64,000 nucleotides of DNA from Holophagaceae bacterium (GTDB lineage: Bacteria > Acidobacteriota > Holophagae > Holophagales > Holophagaceae), in the NCBI GenBank assembly GCA_021286765.1, contig JAJTBS010000001.1, positions 434,001-498,000 on the forward strand, given 5' to 3'. Under the pieces are notes generated by a model, which had not been told where the DNA came from, did no database searches, and saw nothing but the letters and a program-made list of their open reading frames with translations. Every line of letters starts with the position of its first letter. The first letter of the stretch is position 1. The translations under genes were made by a program, and so were the position numbers. This document shows positions 1 through 7,894 of this stretch, piece by piece.

Positions 1-989
1 AGGCCGTCGTCCAGCACCAGATGGTTCACGGTGCGGGCGCGCAGGGCCTCCTCCAGGCCGTGATCCCCGCCGCGCCGCCAGCCGAGGGTGGCCTCGAAGG
101 CCTCCAGGACCTCGAAGAGGTGGTCGAAGTCCCGCGCCACGAAGAGGTGGGGCTGCATGCGCGTGATGTCGTATTCCGTGTCGGCGCAGACCAGGCCGAG
201 GGGCACCTTCTTCACCGCCGGGGTGAGGCAGTGGGCCGCCTCGCCCAGGCTGCTGAGCAGGCCCGCGCCGTAGAGCTTGGGATCGTCCAGGCTGCCCACT
301 AGGCCGTATTCCGCGGTCCACCAGTAGAGGCGGCTGGCCTTGGTGCTCTCGCTCACGTAGCGGCGGCTGGCGCCTGCGGCATGGAGCCGCTCCTGGGCCA
401 GGCGCACTTCCTGCTCGGTGGCGGCGGGGTCCTCCTTCACCACGCTGAGGTTGCGGATGGCCTCGTAGACGGCCTGGTCCTCCACCGAGGCGATGGCGCG
501 GAAGCCGACTTCTCCACAGCGCTTCAGGTACGACGCGTAGCGCCGGTCCGCGAGGATGGGGGCATGGCCCGCGCTCTCGTGGACGATGTCGGGGGCCGGC
601 GTGTATTCGATGTGCTCGTGGCTGCGGATGTCCGCCGCGATGGCCAGGACGCCCAGGGACTGCAGCTCCGTGAACACCGCCGGGGGGATGAAGCCGCGCA
701 CACCCACGGCAGACCAGCCCAGGGCCTCCAGTTTCCCGTTCATCTCGTCCAGGCTGGGGATGCGCTCCAGGCCGATGCCCGTGGCCGCCAGCCCCGACAG
801 GTAGCTGGCGTGGGCGGTGTCCTTCAGGCGGTCGGCCAGCCGGTGCAGGATGTGCCGCCACACGGCGTGGTCCCTGGGCGTGTAGGCCCCGTGGTCCTGG
901 TCCACCACGAAGCGGCGCAGGTGGGCGGGCAGCTTCTCGATGGCGCGCCGGGTCGGAGACGGAACGGGGAGCATGGCAGTGTCGGACAT
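1..989 (-). CDS. phhA: Phenylalanine 4-hydroxylase (aromatic amino acid hydroxylase), 3' end outside window
   Basis: About 329 residues are visible and the frame is open to the window edge, so the C-terminus is missing. The family uses tetrahydropterin, O2 and non-haem iron to convert phenylalanine to tyrosine in the cytoplasm. I see the iron-binding motif PDIVHESAGHAPIL, whose two histidines are metal ligands. Further on are WWTAEYGLVG, which supplies the third (glutamate) ligand, and SSLGEA, both typical of biopterin-dependent hydroxylases. The length already exceeds the short proteobacterial PhhA (about 260-300 residues), so this is probably the long bacterial form with a C-terminal extension. 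The start at 989 has no clear Shine-Dalgarno sequence; a second Met lies five codons in. The A/T-rich bases just upstream (991-1015) probably hold its promoter. Confidence 0.9.
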   Translation of the reverse strand, partial: MSDTAMLPVPSPTRRAIEKLPAHLRRFVVDQDHGAYTPRDHAVWRHILHRLADRLKDTAHASYLSGLAATGIGLERIPSLDEMNGKLEALGWSAVGVRGFIPPAVFTELQSLGVLAIAADIRSHEHIEYTPAPDIVHESAGHAPILADRRYASYLKRCGEVGFRAIASVEDQAVYEAIRNLSVVKEDPAATEQEVRLAQERLHAAGASRRYVSESTKASRLYWWTAEYGLVGSLDDPKLYGAGLLSSLGEAAHCLTPAVKKVPLGLVCADTEYDITRMQPHLFVARDFDHLFEVLEAFEATLGWRRGGDHGLEEALRARTVNHLVLDDG

Positions 990-1125
990 CATTAAAGTCT
1001 AATTTGGAAACAATCCCCGCGGGGCGCTCAATTCCGGACCTCCCCACAGGCCCAGAGGCTACGCTGATCCCATGAACACGAACCTGGAGCCGAGCCTCCA
1101 TCTCTGCGAGCCAACGCGGGCAGGA

Positions 1126-1173
1126 GGGCGCCTTGCGCCCAAGGGATGGAGGGCCCCTTCGGCGAGGCCGAAG
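1126..1173. repeat. Pair of short perfect inverted repeats (REP-like)
   Basis: In the 267-base gap between phhA and the SpoU gene, GGGCGC-CTT-GCGCCC (1126-1140) and CTTCGGC-GAG-GCCGAAG (1157-1173) are perfect hairpins. They lie in very GC-rich DNA. The rest of the gap shows no convincing gene; a 62-codon ORF across it is Arg/Pro/Gly-rich and looks like composition only. Confidence 0.5.
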
Positions 1174-1256
1174 CCCGGGCGGGGCACGGGGAGGCTCCGC
1201 TCCGGTAAGCCGCGCGGGCCCAAGCAACCACCGCGTGAATGGGGCGGAGGTGCCGC

Positions 1257-2039
1257 GTGAGCGGTTTCGATCCCTGGGATCCCTATCGCGATCTGCGCTT
1301 CGCCGGCACGCGCGAGCATCCAGAGCACGGCGCGTGTTTCATTGCCGAGGGGCGCATCCTGGTGGAGGATCTGCTGGCGGCCGCTCGCCTTGGAAACCTG
1401 AAGGTGGTCTCCGTGGCCGCCACCACCACGGCGGCGCCTGGCCTGCGGGAACGCCTGCCCGAGGGCACCGAGCTGCTGACCATGGCGCCCGAGGCCCTGT
1501 CCGAGCTGGCGGGCTTTCCCTTCCATCGGGGGCTCATGGCCTGCGCCCAGGTGCCCGCGCCACCGCCTGGGCAGTCCCTGCGCGAGGCTCGGCGCCTACT
1601 GGTGCTGCCGCGCCTGTACGACAGCGAGAACCTGGGCCTCTTGCTGCGCAGCGCCGCCGCGCTGGGGCTGGATGGCGTGCTGGCGGGACCGGGACCGGGC
1701 CAGTGGACGCGGCGCACGGTCCGCGTGTCCATGGGGGCTGTATGGCGCATTCCCGTGTGGCGCGTGGAGGATCCCTGGGAGCGCCTGGCGGAGTGGAAGG
1801 CGGCCGAGCCGGGCTCGGAGATCGTCGCGGCCGCCCTCACGGAGACGGCCGAGGACGCCCGCTTGTGGCGGCCCTCCGCCCGCTGCGCCCTGGTGATGGG
1901 GCCCGAGGACACTGGCCTGGGCGCGGAGCACCTGGCCCGCTGCGACCGCGCCGTGGCCATCCCCATGGCTTCCGGCATGGACAGCATCAACGTGGCTGCG
2001 GCGGGCGCCATTCTGATGTTCCGGATGGTGGGCGGCTGA
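1257..2039 (+). CDS. TrmH/SpoU-family RNA 2'-O-ribose methyltransferase
   Basis: A 260-residue SPOUT methyltransferase, expected to transfer a methyl group from SAM to a ribose 2'-OH of rRNA or tRNA. The three SpoU motifs are present. Motif 1 is DSENLGLLLRSAAALGLDG, with the catalytic-type Asn and Arg. Motif 2 is ALVMGPEDTGLG. Motif 3 is AIPMASGMDSINVAAAGAI near the C-terminus, forming the knotted SAM site. The N-terminal part (about 100 residues) is the substrate-binding domain usual for the family. I chose the GTG at 1257 because GGAGG lies six bases upstream; an ATG at 1239 in the same frame has no ribosome site. The specific RNA target cannot be read from the sequence. Confidence 0.9.
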   Translation: MSGFDPWDPYRDLRFAGTREHPEHGACFIAEGRILVEDLLAAARLGNLKVVSVAATTTAAPGLRERLPEGTELLTMAPEALSELAGFPFHRGLMACAQVPAPPPGQSLREARRLLVLPRLYDSENLGLLLRSAAALGLDGVLAGPGPGQWTRRTVRVSMGAVWRIPVWRVEDPWERLAEWKAAEPGSEIVAAALTETAEDARLWRPSARCALVMGPEDTGLGAEHLARCDRAVAIPMASGMDSINVAAAGAILMFRMVGG

Positions 2040-2042
2040 GGG

Positions 2043-2612
2043 TCAGGGTTCGCGGCTCGCGGCGATGTCCACCAGCTTGAGCAGCTCCGCGACCACCTCG
2101 CGGCACTGGGTGTCCTGCTCGTACCGGGCGGAGACCTTCTTCCGCGCCGCGGCCACGTTGCCGCAGGCCTTGCCCCGGGCGATGAGCTCCCGGCAGCCCT
2201 CGGGCATGGGGCCCCAGCTGCCGCACTCCACGAACCTGTCGCTCAGGAAGATGAACTTGGGGATGGCCTCGCCGCCGTTGGTGAGAAACCGTGCGAAGAC
2301 CTGCGGGTGTTGCTCCCGGCCGATGTAGCGCACCTTCAACATGGGCGCGGCTTCGGCCATGCGCTGCAGCACCGGTGCGTGGCGCACCACGTCGCCGCAC
2401 CAGTCTTCGGCGATGGCCACCACGTGGATGGGCCGGGGCAGGGCCGCCAGGTAGCCTGCCACGGCGGGCTCCAGGCTCAGTGCCAGGTGCTGGGCCACCA
2501 GCTTGTCCCGCTGCTCGGCGGATTCCGCGGCTGCCAGCCAGGCGGCGTAGTCAAGGCCGGAGTCGAACACGGCCTTCCAGTCGATGACGGGCAAGATGGC
2601 TGGGCGGGGCAT
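2043..2612 (-). CDS. Thioredoxin-like protein with a single-cysteine active-site motif
   Basis: 189 residues; start fixed by GGAGG seven bases upstream of the ATG at 2612. The central part (IHVVAIAEDWCGDVVRHAP) fits the thioredoxin-fold group (Thioredoxin_9-like) in which WCGDC precedes a helix ending in Pro. Here the second cysteine of the CxxC-like motif is Val, leaving one nucleophilic Cys. A cis-Pro-like IPKFIF segment follows. Several other Cys residues occur toward the C-terminus. Family members are cytoplasmic, poorly characterised, putative redox proteins. Loss of the resolving Cys suggests a monothiol mechanism or a non-redox role. It ends three bases from the convergent SpoU gene stop and lies downstream of the GNAT gene on the same strand (gap 32 bases). 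Confidence 0.75.
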   Translation of the reverse strand: MPRPAILPVIDWKAVFDSGLDYAAWLAAAESAEQRDKLVAQHLALSLEPAVAGYLAALPRPIHVVAIAEDWCGDVVRHAPVLQRMAEAAPMLKVRYIGREQHPQVFARFLTNGGEAIPKFIFLSDRFVECGSWGPMPEGCRELIARGKACGNVAAARKKVSARYEQDTQCREVVAELLKLVDIAASREP

Positions 2613-2644
2613 GGGACCTCCAGAATGTGTTGGATGCTGGGGCC

Positions 2645-3169
2645 TCAGCCGGCGTTCCGGTCGCCGAGGTCCAGACGGAAGACCTCCACCTCGTCGCCCG
2701 GTGCGTAGGCCATGGTGCCGGTTCGGCGGAAGGCCAGGGCCTCGAGCAGGCGGATGGACGCTGCATTGCCCGGTGACACGATGGCCAGCAGGCCGTTCAG
2801 GCCCAGGTGGCGGCGACCCCACTCCACACTGGCTTGAGCGGCCTCCCGGGCGTAGCCCAGGCCCCAGAATTCCGGGCACAGGGCGTAGCCCAGGTCCACC
2901 TCGTCGAGGGCATCGCGCTTGATAAGGCCGCACATGCCCATGGGGTTGCCCGTGCCCCGATGCAGCAACAGCCAGAGCCCGTGGCCATGCATGGCGTAGC
3001 TGGCGAGGGGCCCCTCGCTGAGGTAGGCCGCCGCCTGCTCCAGGGTGCGCACGCCCTTGTCCGTGATGTTCTCGATGAAGGAGGGCTCGTTCAGCAGCCG
3101 CAGGATGAAGGGTGCGTCCTCGAGCACGAAGGGCCGGAGGATCAGTCGCTCGGTCAGGATGGGGTCCAT
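2645..3169 (-). CDS. GNAT-family N-acetyltransferase (RimJ/RimL type)
   Basis: 174 residues. The opening LTERLILRPFVLEDAPFI is the classic start of RimJ/RimL-like acetyltransferases, which transfer acetyl from acetyl-CoA to an N-terminal or small-molecule amine. The acetyl-CoA pyrophosphate loop corresponds to the FWGLGYAREA region, and SPGNAASIRLLEALAFRRTG is the usual C-terminal signature. The substrate is unknown. It is probably co-transcribed with the downstream thioredoxin-like gene and divergent from the alcohol dehydrogenase at 3277. Confidence 0.88.
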   Translation of the reverse strand: MDPILTERLILRPFVLEDAPFILRLLNEPSFIENITDKGVRTLEQAAAYLSEGPLASYAMHGHGLWLLLHRGTGNPMGMCGLIKRDALDEVDLGYALCPEFWGLGYAREAAQASVEWGRRHLGLNGLLAIVSPGNAASIRLLEALAFRRTGTMAYAPGDEVEVFRLDLGDRNAG

Positions 3170-3276
3170 CCCCCAAGGATGTCCGGGGAGCCGAAACCTG
3201 CCAACCGCCCACGCACCTGGAGGTGCCTCCTGGACCCCTGGGCTAGAGTGAATAGGTCAAGCACCGAGGAGCCCCC

Positions 3277-4320
3277 ATGACCCTTGCCAAAGCCTACGCC
3301 GCCACCTCCGCGACCGCGCCCCTGGGACCCTACCAGTTCGAGCGCCGGGCCGTGGGGCAGCACGATGTCCAGATCGAGATCGCCTACTGCGGCATCTGCC
3401 ATTCTGATTTGCACCAGGTCCGCAACGAGTGGGGCAACAGCACCTACCCCATGGTGCCCGGCCACGAGATCGTGGGCCGCGTCACCGCCGTGGGGGCCCA
3501 CGTGAAGGGCTTCAAGGTCGGCGACCTCGCAGGGGTGGGCTGCCTGGTGGACAGCTGCCGCACCTGTCCCAGCTGCCAGCGTCAGCTCGAGCAGTTCTGC
3601 GAGAAGGGCGCTGCCTTCAGCTACAACAGCACCGAAATGGATCGCAAGACCATCACGCAGGGCGGCTACTCGTCGAGCATCGTGACCGACGAGGCCTTCA
3701 CCCTGAAGATCTCCCCCAAGCTCGACCTGGCCGCTGCCGCGCCCCTGCTTTGCGCGGGCATCACCACCTACTCGCCCCTGCGCCATTGGAAGACCAAGGC
3801 CGGCGACAAGGTGGGCGTGGTGGGGTTGGGCGGCCTTGGCCACATGGCCGTGAAGCTGGCCGCCGCCATGGGCGCCGAGGTCACCATGCTGAGCACCTCG
3901 ACCTCGAAAGAGGCCGACGCCCGCAAGCTGGGCGCCCATCATTTCGGGCTCACCTCTGATGACGCCACCTTCAAGAAGCTGGCGGGCCACTTCGACCTCA
4001 TCATCGACACCATCTCCGCCCCCCATGACTACAACAAGTACCTGGGCCTGCTCCGGGTGGAGGGTTCCATGGTGCTGCTGGGCGTGCCGCCCGAGCCCAC
4101 GCCCGTGGCCGCCTTCCCCCTGATCATGGGCCGCCGCAGCCTCAGCGGCTCGCTCATCGGCGGCATCGCCGAGACCCAGGAGATGCTCGATTTCTGTGCC
4201 GAGCACAACATCGTCTCCGACGTCGAGGTGATCCCCGTCCAGCAGGTGAACCAGGCCTACGAGCGCATGCTGAGGAACGACGTGCGCTACCGGTTCGTGC
4301 TGGACATGAAGACCCTCTAG
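3277..4320 (+). CDS. Zinc-dependent alcohol/aldehyde dehydrogenase, YahK/cinnamyl-alcohol dehydrogenase type
   Basis: 347 residues, full length for the medium-chain dehydrogenase/reductase family. Catalytic-zinc ligands lie in CGICHSDLHQ and PGHEIVG. The structural-zinc four-cysteine lobe is CRTCPSCQRQLEQFC, and the NAD(P)-binding Rossmann motif is GVVGLGGLGHMAVKLA. The end (MLDFCAEHNIVSDVEVI, then YERMLRNDVRYRFVLD) closely follows E. coli YahK, an NADPH-dependent broad-range aldehyde reductase; the same activity is inferred here. A GAGGAG ribosome site precedes the ATG. It is monocistronic or leads into the TPR gene downstream. Confidence 0.92.
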   Translation: MTLAKAYAATSATAPLGPYQFERRAVGQHDVQIEIAYCGICHSDLHQVRNEWGNSTYPMVPGHEIVGRVTAVGAHVKGFKVGDLAGVGCLVDSCRTCPSCQRQLEQFCEKGAAFSYNSTEMDRKTITQGGYSSSIVTDEAFTLKISPKLDLAAAAPLLCAGITTYSPLRHWKTKAGDKVGVVGLGGLGHMAVKLAAAMGAEVTMLSTSTSKEADARKLGAHHFGLTSDDATFKKLAGHFDLIIDTISAPHDYNKYLGLLRVEGSMVLLGVPPEPTPVAAFPLIMGRRSLSGSLIGGIAETQEMLDFCAEHNIVSDVEVIPVQQVNQAYERMLRNDVRYRFVLDMKTL

Positions 4321-4330
4321 CCTGCCCCAT

Positions 4331-4381
4331 GCGCGGCTCCGGCTTCGGCCTATCCTGGATAGGGTCGCCCTGGAGCCGCGC
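4331..4381 (+). promoter_or_regulatory. Nested hairpin covering the ribosome site of the TPR gene
   Basis: GCGCGGCTCC (4331-4340) pairs perfectly with GGAGCCGCGC (4372-4381). Inside the loop CCTATC-CTG-GATAGG (4349-4363) forms a second perfect hairpin. The right outer arm contains GGAG, the only Shine-Dalgarno sequence for the ATG at 4383. There is no U-tract, so a simple intrinsic terminator for the upstream dehydrogenase gene is less likely than RNA structure controlling translation. Function is inferred. Confidence 0.5.
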
Positions 4382-4382
4382 C

Positions 4383-5165
4383 ATGTCCGCTTGCCTGCCA
4401 GCCTGGGTCCGGACCTCGCTCCTCCTGGGCAGCCTGGTCCTGGGTGGGACTAGGGCGGCCCCGACCCAGGAAGTGGATTCCGCCATCTTCCAGCGCTACC
4501 GGTCCCTGGACTCTGCCATCGAGCAGGCGGACCGGGCGACCAGTGAGCGCCGGTTCGAGGAGGCCCGCAAGTTCCTGGAGCCCTGCCTCCAGAAACAGCC
4601 TGACCACTTCGAGGCCCACTTCCTGCTGGCCCGCATGGCCTATGAGGCCCGAGATTTCGAGGGCGCGCTGGCGCACCTGGACGTGGCCGAGCGCAGCCTG
4701 GCCCTCCTGAATCGTCGTTATCGGGACCTGATGGACTACCTGAAGGCCCGGATCGAGGTCGAGGAGCAGACGGCGCGGTCCAATCTCGAGGCCGTCAATA
4801 TGCGTGTGACTGACCCCACGAGCTGCGTCGCACCCTATCTCGCCGCCCTCGAACGAGAAGTGGTGGCAGTGCAGGCACGCAAGGGACCCCTGCATGACGT
4901 CGAGAACCCTTACGGTGTTCCGGCCAGCCACCGGTTCCTTCGGGGCAACGCGCTGTACCGCCTGAGCCGTCGCGACGAGGCCCGGGCCCAGTTCCGGCAG
5001 GCCGTGGCCATCGACCCTGCCCACGCCAACGCCTGGAACAACCTGCTGGCCCTGGACCTCGAAGCGAAGGATCCCGCCCAGGCCCGCGCCGATCTGCAGA
5101 AAGCCGAGGCGGCCCGCGTCGCCGTTCGGCCCGAGTTGCGGCAGGCCATCCTCGCGGCTCCCTAG
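4383..5165 (+). CDS. Exported TPR-repeat protein
   Basis: 260 residues. The ATG at 4383 was chosen over one 18 codons upstream because it begins a standard signal peptide (Arg, then a Leu-rich core, then GGTRAAP) and has GGAG at good spacing. The mature part carries helical tetratricopeptide repeats: residues about 40-115 (EARKFLEPCLQKQPDHFEA and following) and again near the C-terminus (FLRGNALYRLSRRDEARAQF, then AIDPAHANAWNNLLALDLE). TPR arrays bind other proteins, and a periplasmic scaffold role is plausible. No enzymatic domain is visible. Its ribosome site lies inside a strong hairpin. Confidence 0.75.
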   Translation: MSACLPAWVRTSLLLGSLVLGGTRAAPTQEVDSAIFQRYRSLDSAIEQADRATSERRFEEARKFLEPCLQKQPDHFEAHFLLARMAYEARDFEGALAHLDVAERSLALLNRRYRDLMDYLKARIEVEEQTARSNLEAVNMRVTDPTSCVAPYLAALEREVVAVQARKGPLHDVENPYGVPASHRFLRGNALYRLSRRDEARAQFRQAVAIDPAHANAWNNLLALDLEAKDPAQARADLQKAEAARVAVRPELRQAILAAP

Positions 5166-5180
5166 GAACCTTGGTCCTGG

Positions 5181-5546
5181 CTACTCGGTCGGCAGCGGAA
5201 GCCCTTGTTGGCGCAGGAAGCTGAGCTTGTCCCAGTAGCCCCGCTGGAAGACGATCCGGCCCGTCACCACCTGGAAGAAGCCGCAGCCGCGCAGGCCGAG
5301 AGGATCCCGCCATTCGAGGATGGCCCACTCGCCATCCTCGAAGAGGTTCTCGACCAGGCACACCATGTCTGCCGCCGCGAAGCCCGCCGCGAACATGGCG
5401 CGGATGGCCTGGCGGCCCGAGACAGGAGCCTCCGCCACCTGATGGTTCACGGCGTCCTCGGCGTACATGGCCGCCAAGCCGTCAACATCCTTCCGGTTGA
5501 AGGCGGCGACCCACTCGGCCACCACAGCTGCGGGGCGCTTGGTCAT
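5181..5546 (-). CDS. SnoaL/NTF2-like protein
   Basis: 121 residues with the alpha+beta cone fold signature: VVAEWVAAFNRKDVDGLAAMYAEDAV at the start, a middle GRQAIRAMF segment, and a final strand region (GFFQVVTGRIVFQRGYWDK). Such proteins are cyclase, isomerase or limonene-epoxide-hydrolase relatives, or simple ligand binders. The conserved pattern is that of ester-cyclase-like SnoaL proteins and no specific substrate can be named. Its start lies 13 bases from the stop of the lipase-like gene upstream on the same strand, so the two are probably co-transcribed. Confidence 0.8.
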   Translation of the reverse strand: MTKRPAAVVAEWVAAFNRKDVDGLAAMYAEDAVNHQVAEAPVSGRQAIRAMFAAGFAAADMVCLVENLFEDGEWAILEWRDPLGLRGCGFFQVVTGRIVFQRGYWDKLSFLRQQGLPLPTE

Positions 5547-5559
5547 GGCGGCGCCCTCC

Positions 5560-7131
5560 TCAGGTCCAGGGCCGCGCTTCGATGCGCAGGGTGCCCTTCA
5601 GGCCGGGGTTGGTCTTCTGGTCGATGGCGATGTCGAAGGCGAGGCCGCCGTCCAGCGGGCGGGTGACCGCATCCTTGCCGGGCTTGCCGGGATTGTCGCC
5701 CTGGAAGCCGTACTTGATGCGCCAGCCCCCAGGCGCGGCGGCATCGGGGAAGGCCTCCACGATGACCAGTTCGCGCAGAACGTACCCGCCCTCGAAGTGG
5801 CGCTTCAGGAACAGGATGCCGTCCACCTCGTAGTCGGGCACCAGCACCTTGAGGTCGAAGGCGAAGCTCACGGAGCCTGAGGCCTTGACGCTCTTGGCCG
5901 GATCGAGGAACACGGAGAAGAGGTGGGGGCTCTGGCTCCGGTCGGGCTTCCGCTGGCTGCCGGGGGCGCCGGGGAAGAGCGCCTCGTAGGTGCGGAAGAT
6001 GGCCGAGTGCTCACGCACTTCCCGCCGGGTCATCTGCCACTGGCAGCCGCGCACGCTGGCGGCGATCTCGAACTGGTACGAGGCCCGCACCTGCTTGCCG
6101 GCCTTGAGCTCCTTCAGCACCTCGGCGGGCAGGGTGATGTCGTCGATGTCCAGGATGCCGTCCACCCGCAGGGCCCCGAAGAGGAACCGGGTGAGGTTCT
6201 GGTAGCCCTCCTCGGAGTTCACCACGCCGTAGGGGCCCGAGTGGCTGCGGTGGACGAAGGCGCGCGGGGAGCTGACCTCCCGGCCATCGGCGCCCCGCCC
6301 GTGGGTGGTGGCGTTCTCGATGCGCACCAGCCCGTCGCTGGCTTCCCCGGCGGCCCAGGACGACAGACCTCCGGCCACGGCGTAATCGCGGGGGTTCGTG
6401 CCCACCAAGTTGAAGATCCGTTCGGGCGGGAAGTTGGTCACCACGGAGACATCGTCCCCGCTGGGCACGGCCAGGTAGCTCGCCATGCGCTCGCGGTTGA
6501 AGTTGTTGATATCGCCGAAGGTGAGCCAGCCTGGCACGTTGCGCAAGATGCGCATGTCGATGCCATTGTGCGGAGTCGCATACGTGTACAGCTTGTCCAC
6601 GGCGGCCCGGGCCTCGGCCGAGCCCAGCTGCGGATTCTGCAGGAAGGCGCGGCAGATGAGGCCGCCCATGGAATGGGCCACCAGGTACACGCGGAAGTCC
6701 TCGGGCGCCATGCCCAGCTTCGGGTTGGCGCAGACCTTGTCACGCAGCCGGAGGATCAGGGCATCCAGCCCCTTGGCGAAGCGCTCGATGGGAGGCGTCT
6801 CCCCGGTGCCGAAGTCCTTGCTGGCCTCGTCGTAGTAGCGGTAGATGATGACGCTGCGGTAGGGCACCACGCTGTCCGGGCGGACCACGGCCACCAGGTC
6901 TTCGCCGTCCACGAAGACGTCGTTGTAGCCGTGGTCGCTCATGAGCCGCACCAGGGGGGACTCGAAGTAGAAGCGCTTCACGTCGCCGGTCCAGGCGGTG
7001 CGCGCCTTGGTCGAGCCGATGTTGAATCCCATGTAGGGATCGGCGACGGTGTCCTCGATCTCGCCCTGGGTGGCGGCAAAACCGCGCACGTAGATGATGG
7101 GGTGGTACGGGTGCTGGGAATTGGTCGGCAT
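5560..7131 (-). CDS. Alpha/beta-hydrolase (lipase/esterase-like) with C-terminal extension
   Basis: 523 residues from the ATG at 7131, which has GGGAG eight bases upstream; an in-frame start 19 codons earlier has none. An early HPIIYVRGFAAT segment resembles the oxyanion-hole strand of lipases. VAHSMGG (Ser about 154) is the nucleophile elbow, and the sequence around it is typical of PGAP1/lipase-like hydrolases. A later DGLVRIENATT region followed by FVHRSHSG could provide the acid and His of the triad. Residues about 360-523 are a beta-rich domain that I do not recognise. There is no signal peptide, so it is probably cytoplasmic. The substrate is unknown; a triglyceride or other ester is inferred only from the fold. 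Confidence 0.75.
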   Translation of the reverse strand: MPTNSQHPYHPIIYVRGFAATQGEIEDTVADPYMGFNIGSTKARTAWTGDVKRFYFESPLVRLMSDHGYNDVFVDGEDLVAVVRPDSVVPYRSVIIYRYYDEASKDFGTGETPPIERFAKGLDALILRLRDKVCANPKLGMAPEDFRVYLVAHSMGGLICRAFLQNPQLGSAEARAAVDKLYTYATPHNGIDMRILRNVPGWLTFGDINNFNRERMASYLAVPSGDDVSVVTNFPPERIFNLVGTNPRDYAVAGGLSSWAAGEASDGLVRIENATTHGRGADGREVSSPRAFVHRSHSGPYGVVNSEEGYQNLTRFLFGALRVDGILDIDDITLPAEVLKELKAGKQVRASYQFEIAASVRGCQWQMTRREVREHSAIFRTYEALFPGAPGSQRKPDRSQSPHLFSVFLDPAKSVKASGSVSFAFDLKVLVPDYEVDGILFLKRHFEGGYVLRELVIVEAFPDAAAPGGWRIKYGFQGDNPGKPGKDAVTRPLDGGLAFDIAIDQKTNPGLKGTLRIEARPWT

Positions 7132-7219
7132 GGCGCATCTCCCGGGGGTGGAACCGGCTGGATCCATTCCACCCACGTTGTACACCAATTGTAAGATTCC
7201 GTGAAAAATTCTCTCCGAC

Positions 7220-7597
7220 CTACTGCATCGAGTGCAGGCCGATCATGTTCCCTTCTGTGTCGACCAGCAGGGAGATGAAGCCGAACTCGCCAATGGACAT
7301 TTTCGCCCGGTGCACCTGGCCACCCGCAGGGATCACGCGGGCCTCCTCCACGGCACAGTCCTCGCAGTGGAAATAGACCAGGGTGCCGCCGCCGCCCGAG
7401 GGCACGCCAGCCACCCTCACGAGGGCGCCGGAGCAGCCGTAGCGCTCCATGTCGGAGGGGAAGGCCCACATCTCCAACTCGTCAAGCGGGGCATTCAGCT
7501 GCTGCAGCGCCACCTGGAACACGGTCTGATAGAAGGCCCTGGCCCGGGGCATGTCCTGGACGTAGATCTCGAACCATGCAACGGCGTTGGCACTCAT
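7220..7597 (-). CDS. VOC-superfamily (glyoxalase/dioxygenase-like) protein
   Basis: 125 residues; GGAGG seven bases upstream of the ATG at 7597. The pattern VAWFEIYVQDMPRARAFYQTVFQ, then two beta-alpha-beta-beta-beta modules ending GFISLLVDTEGNMIGLHS, is typical of vicinal-oxygen-chelate proteins. These include glyoxalase I, bleomycin-resistance proteins and extradiol dioxygenases. The final glutamate metal ligand of true glyoxalases appears to be replaced (GLHS), so catalysis is uncertain. It is one of two VOC genes in this minus-strand accessory stretch. Confidence 0.85.
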   Translation of the reverse strand: MSANAVAWFEIYVQDMPRARAFYQTVFQVALQQLNAPLDELEMWAFPSDMERYGCSGALVRVAGVPSGGGGTLVYFHCEDCAVEEARVIPAGGQVHRAKMSIGEFGFISLLVDTEGNMIGLHSMQ

Positions 7598-7661
7598 CTC
7601 AACCTCCAAAAGAAGGAAAGGGGTGGTCGAAGGGAGCAGGTCTGCCCAGGCGCGTGGACCT

Positions 7662-7832
7662 TCAGCGCACCGCGCCGCATTTCCTGAGCCGGGGACCCAT
7701 GAACAGCAGGGAGGCGATGGCCAGGGTCGGCAGCAGCAGGGCGGACAGCACGGAGGGCGCGCCCACCAGGGCCGAGGCCAGGATGGCCGCCGCCCAGAGA
7801 ATGGCATTGGCGATGAGGTGATTCCGGTTCAC
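7662..7832 (-). CDS. Small membrane protein, 56 residues
   Basis: A short gene starting at GTG (7832) with a strong GGAGGT ribosome site five bases upstream. The product has two hydrophobic stretches, AILWAAAILASALVGAP and VLSALLLPTLAIASLLFMG, followed by a basic tail (PRLRKCGAVR). It is therefore predicted to be a two-helix inner-membrane hairpin protein. Homologues cannot be named. The ribosome site, the membrane topology and the position between same-strand genes argue that it is real. Confidence 0.65.
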   Translation of the reverse strand: MNRNHLIANAILWAAAILASALVGAPSVLSALLLPTLAIASLLFMGPRLRKCGAVR

Positions 7833-7894
7833 GGGGACCTCCGGTGGGTGGTTCCCAAGAGTACGGCCCCGGGGCGGGACGGTTTAGCTCGGCC

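Noticed and set aside
1072-1260. 62-codon ORF in the gap before the SpoU gene
   Set aside because: Spans the two palindromes, Arg/Pro/Gly-rich, no ribosome site; explained by base composition.
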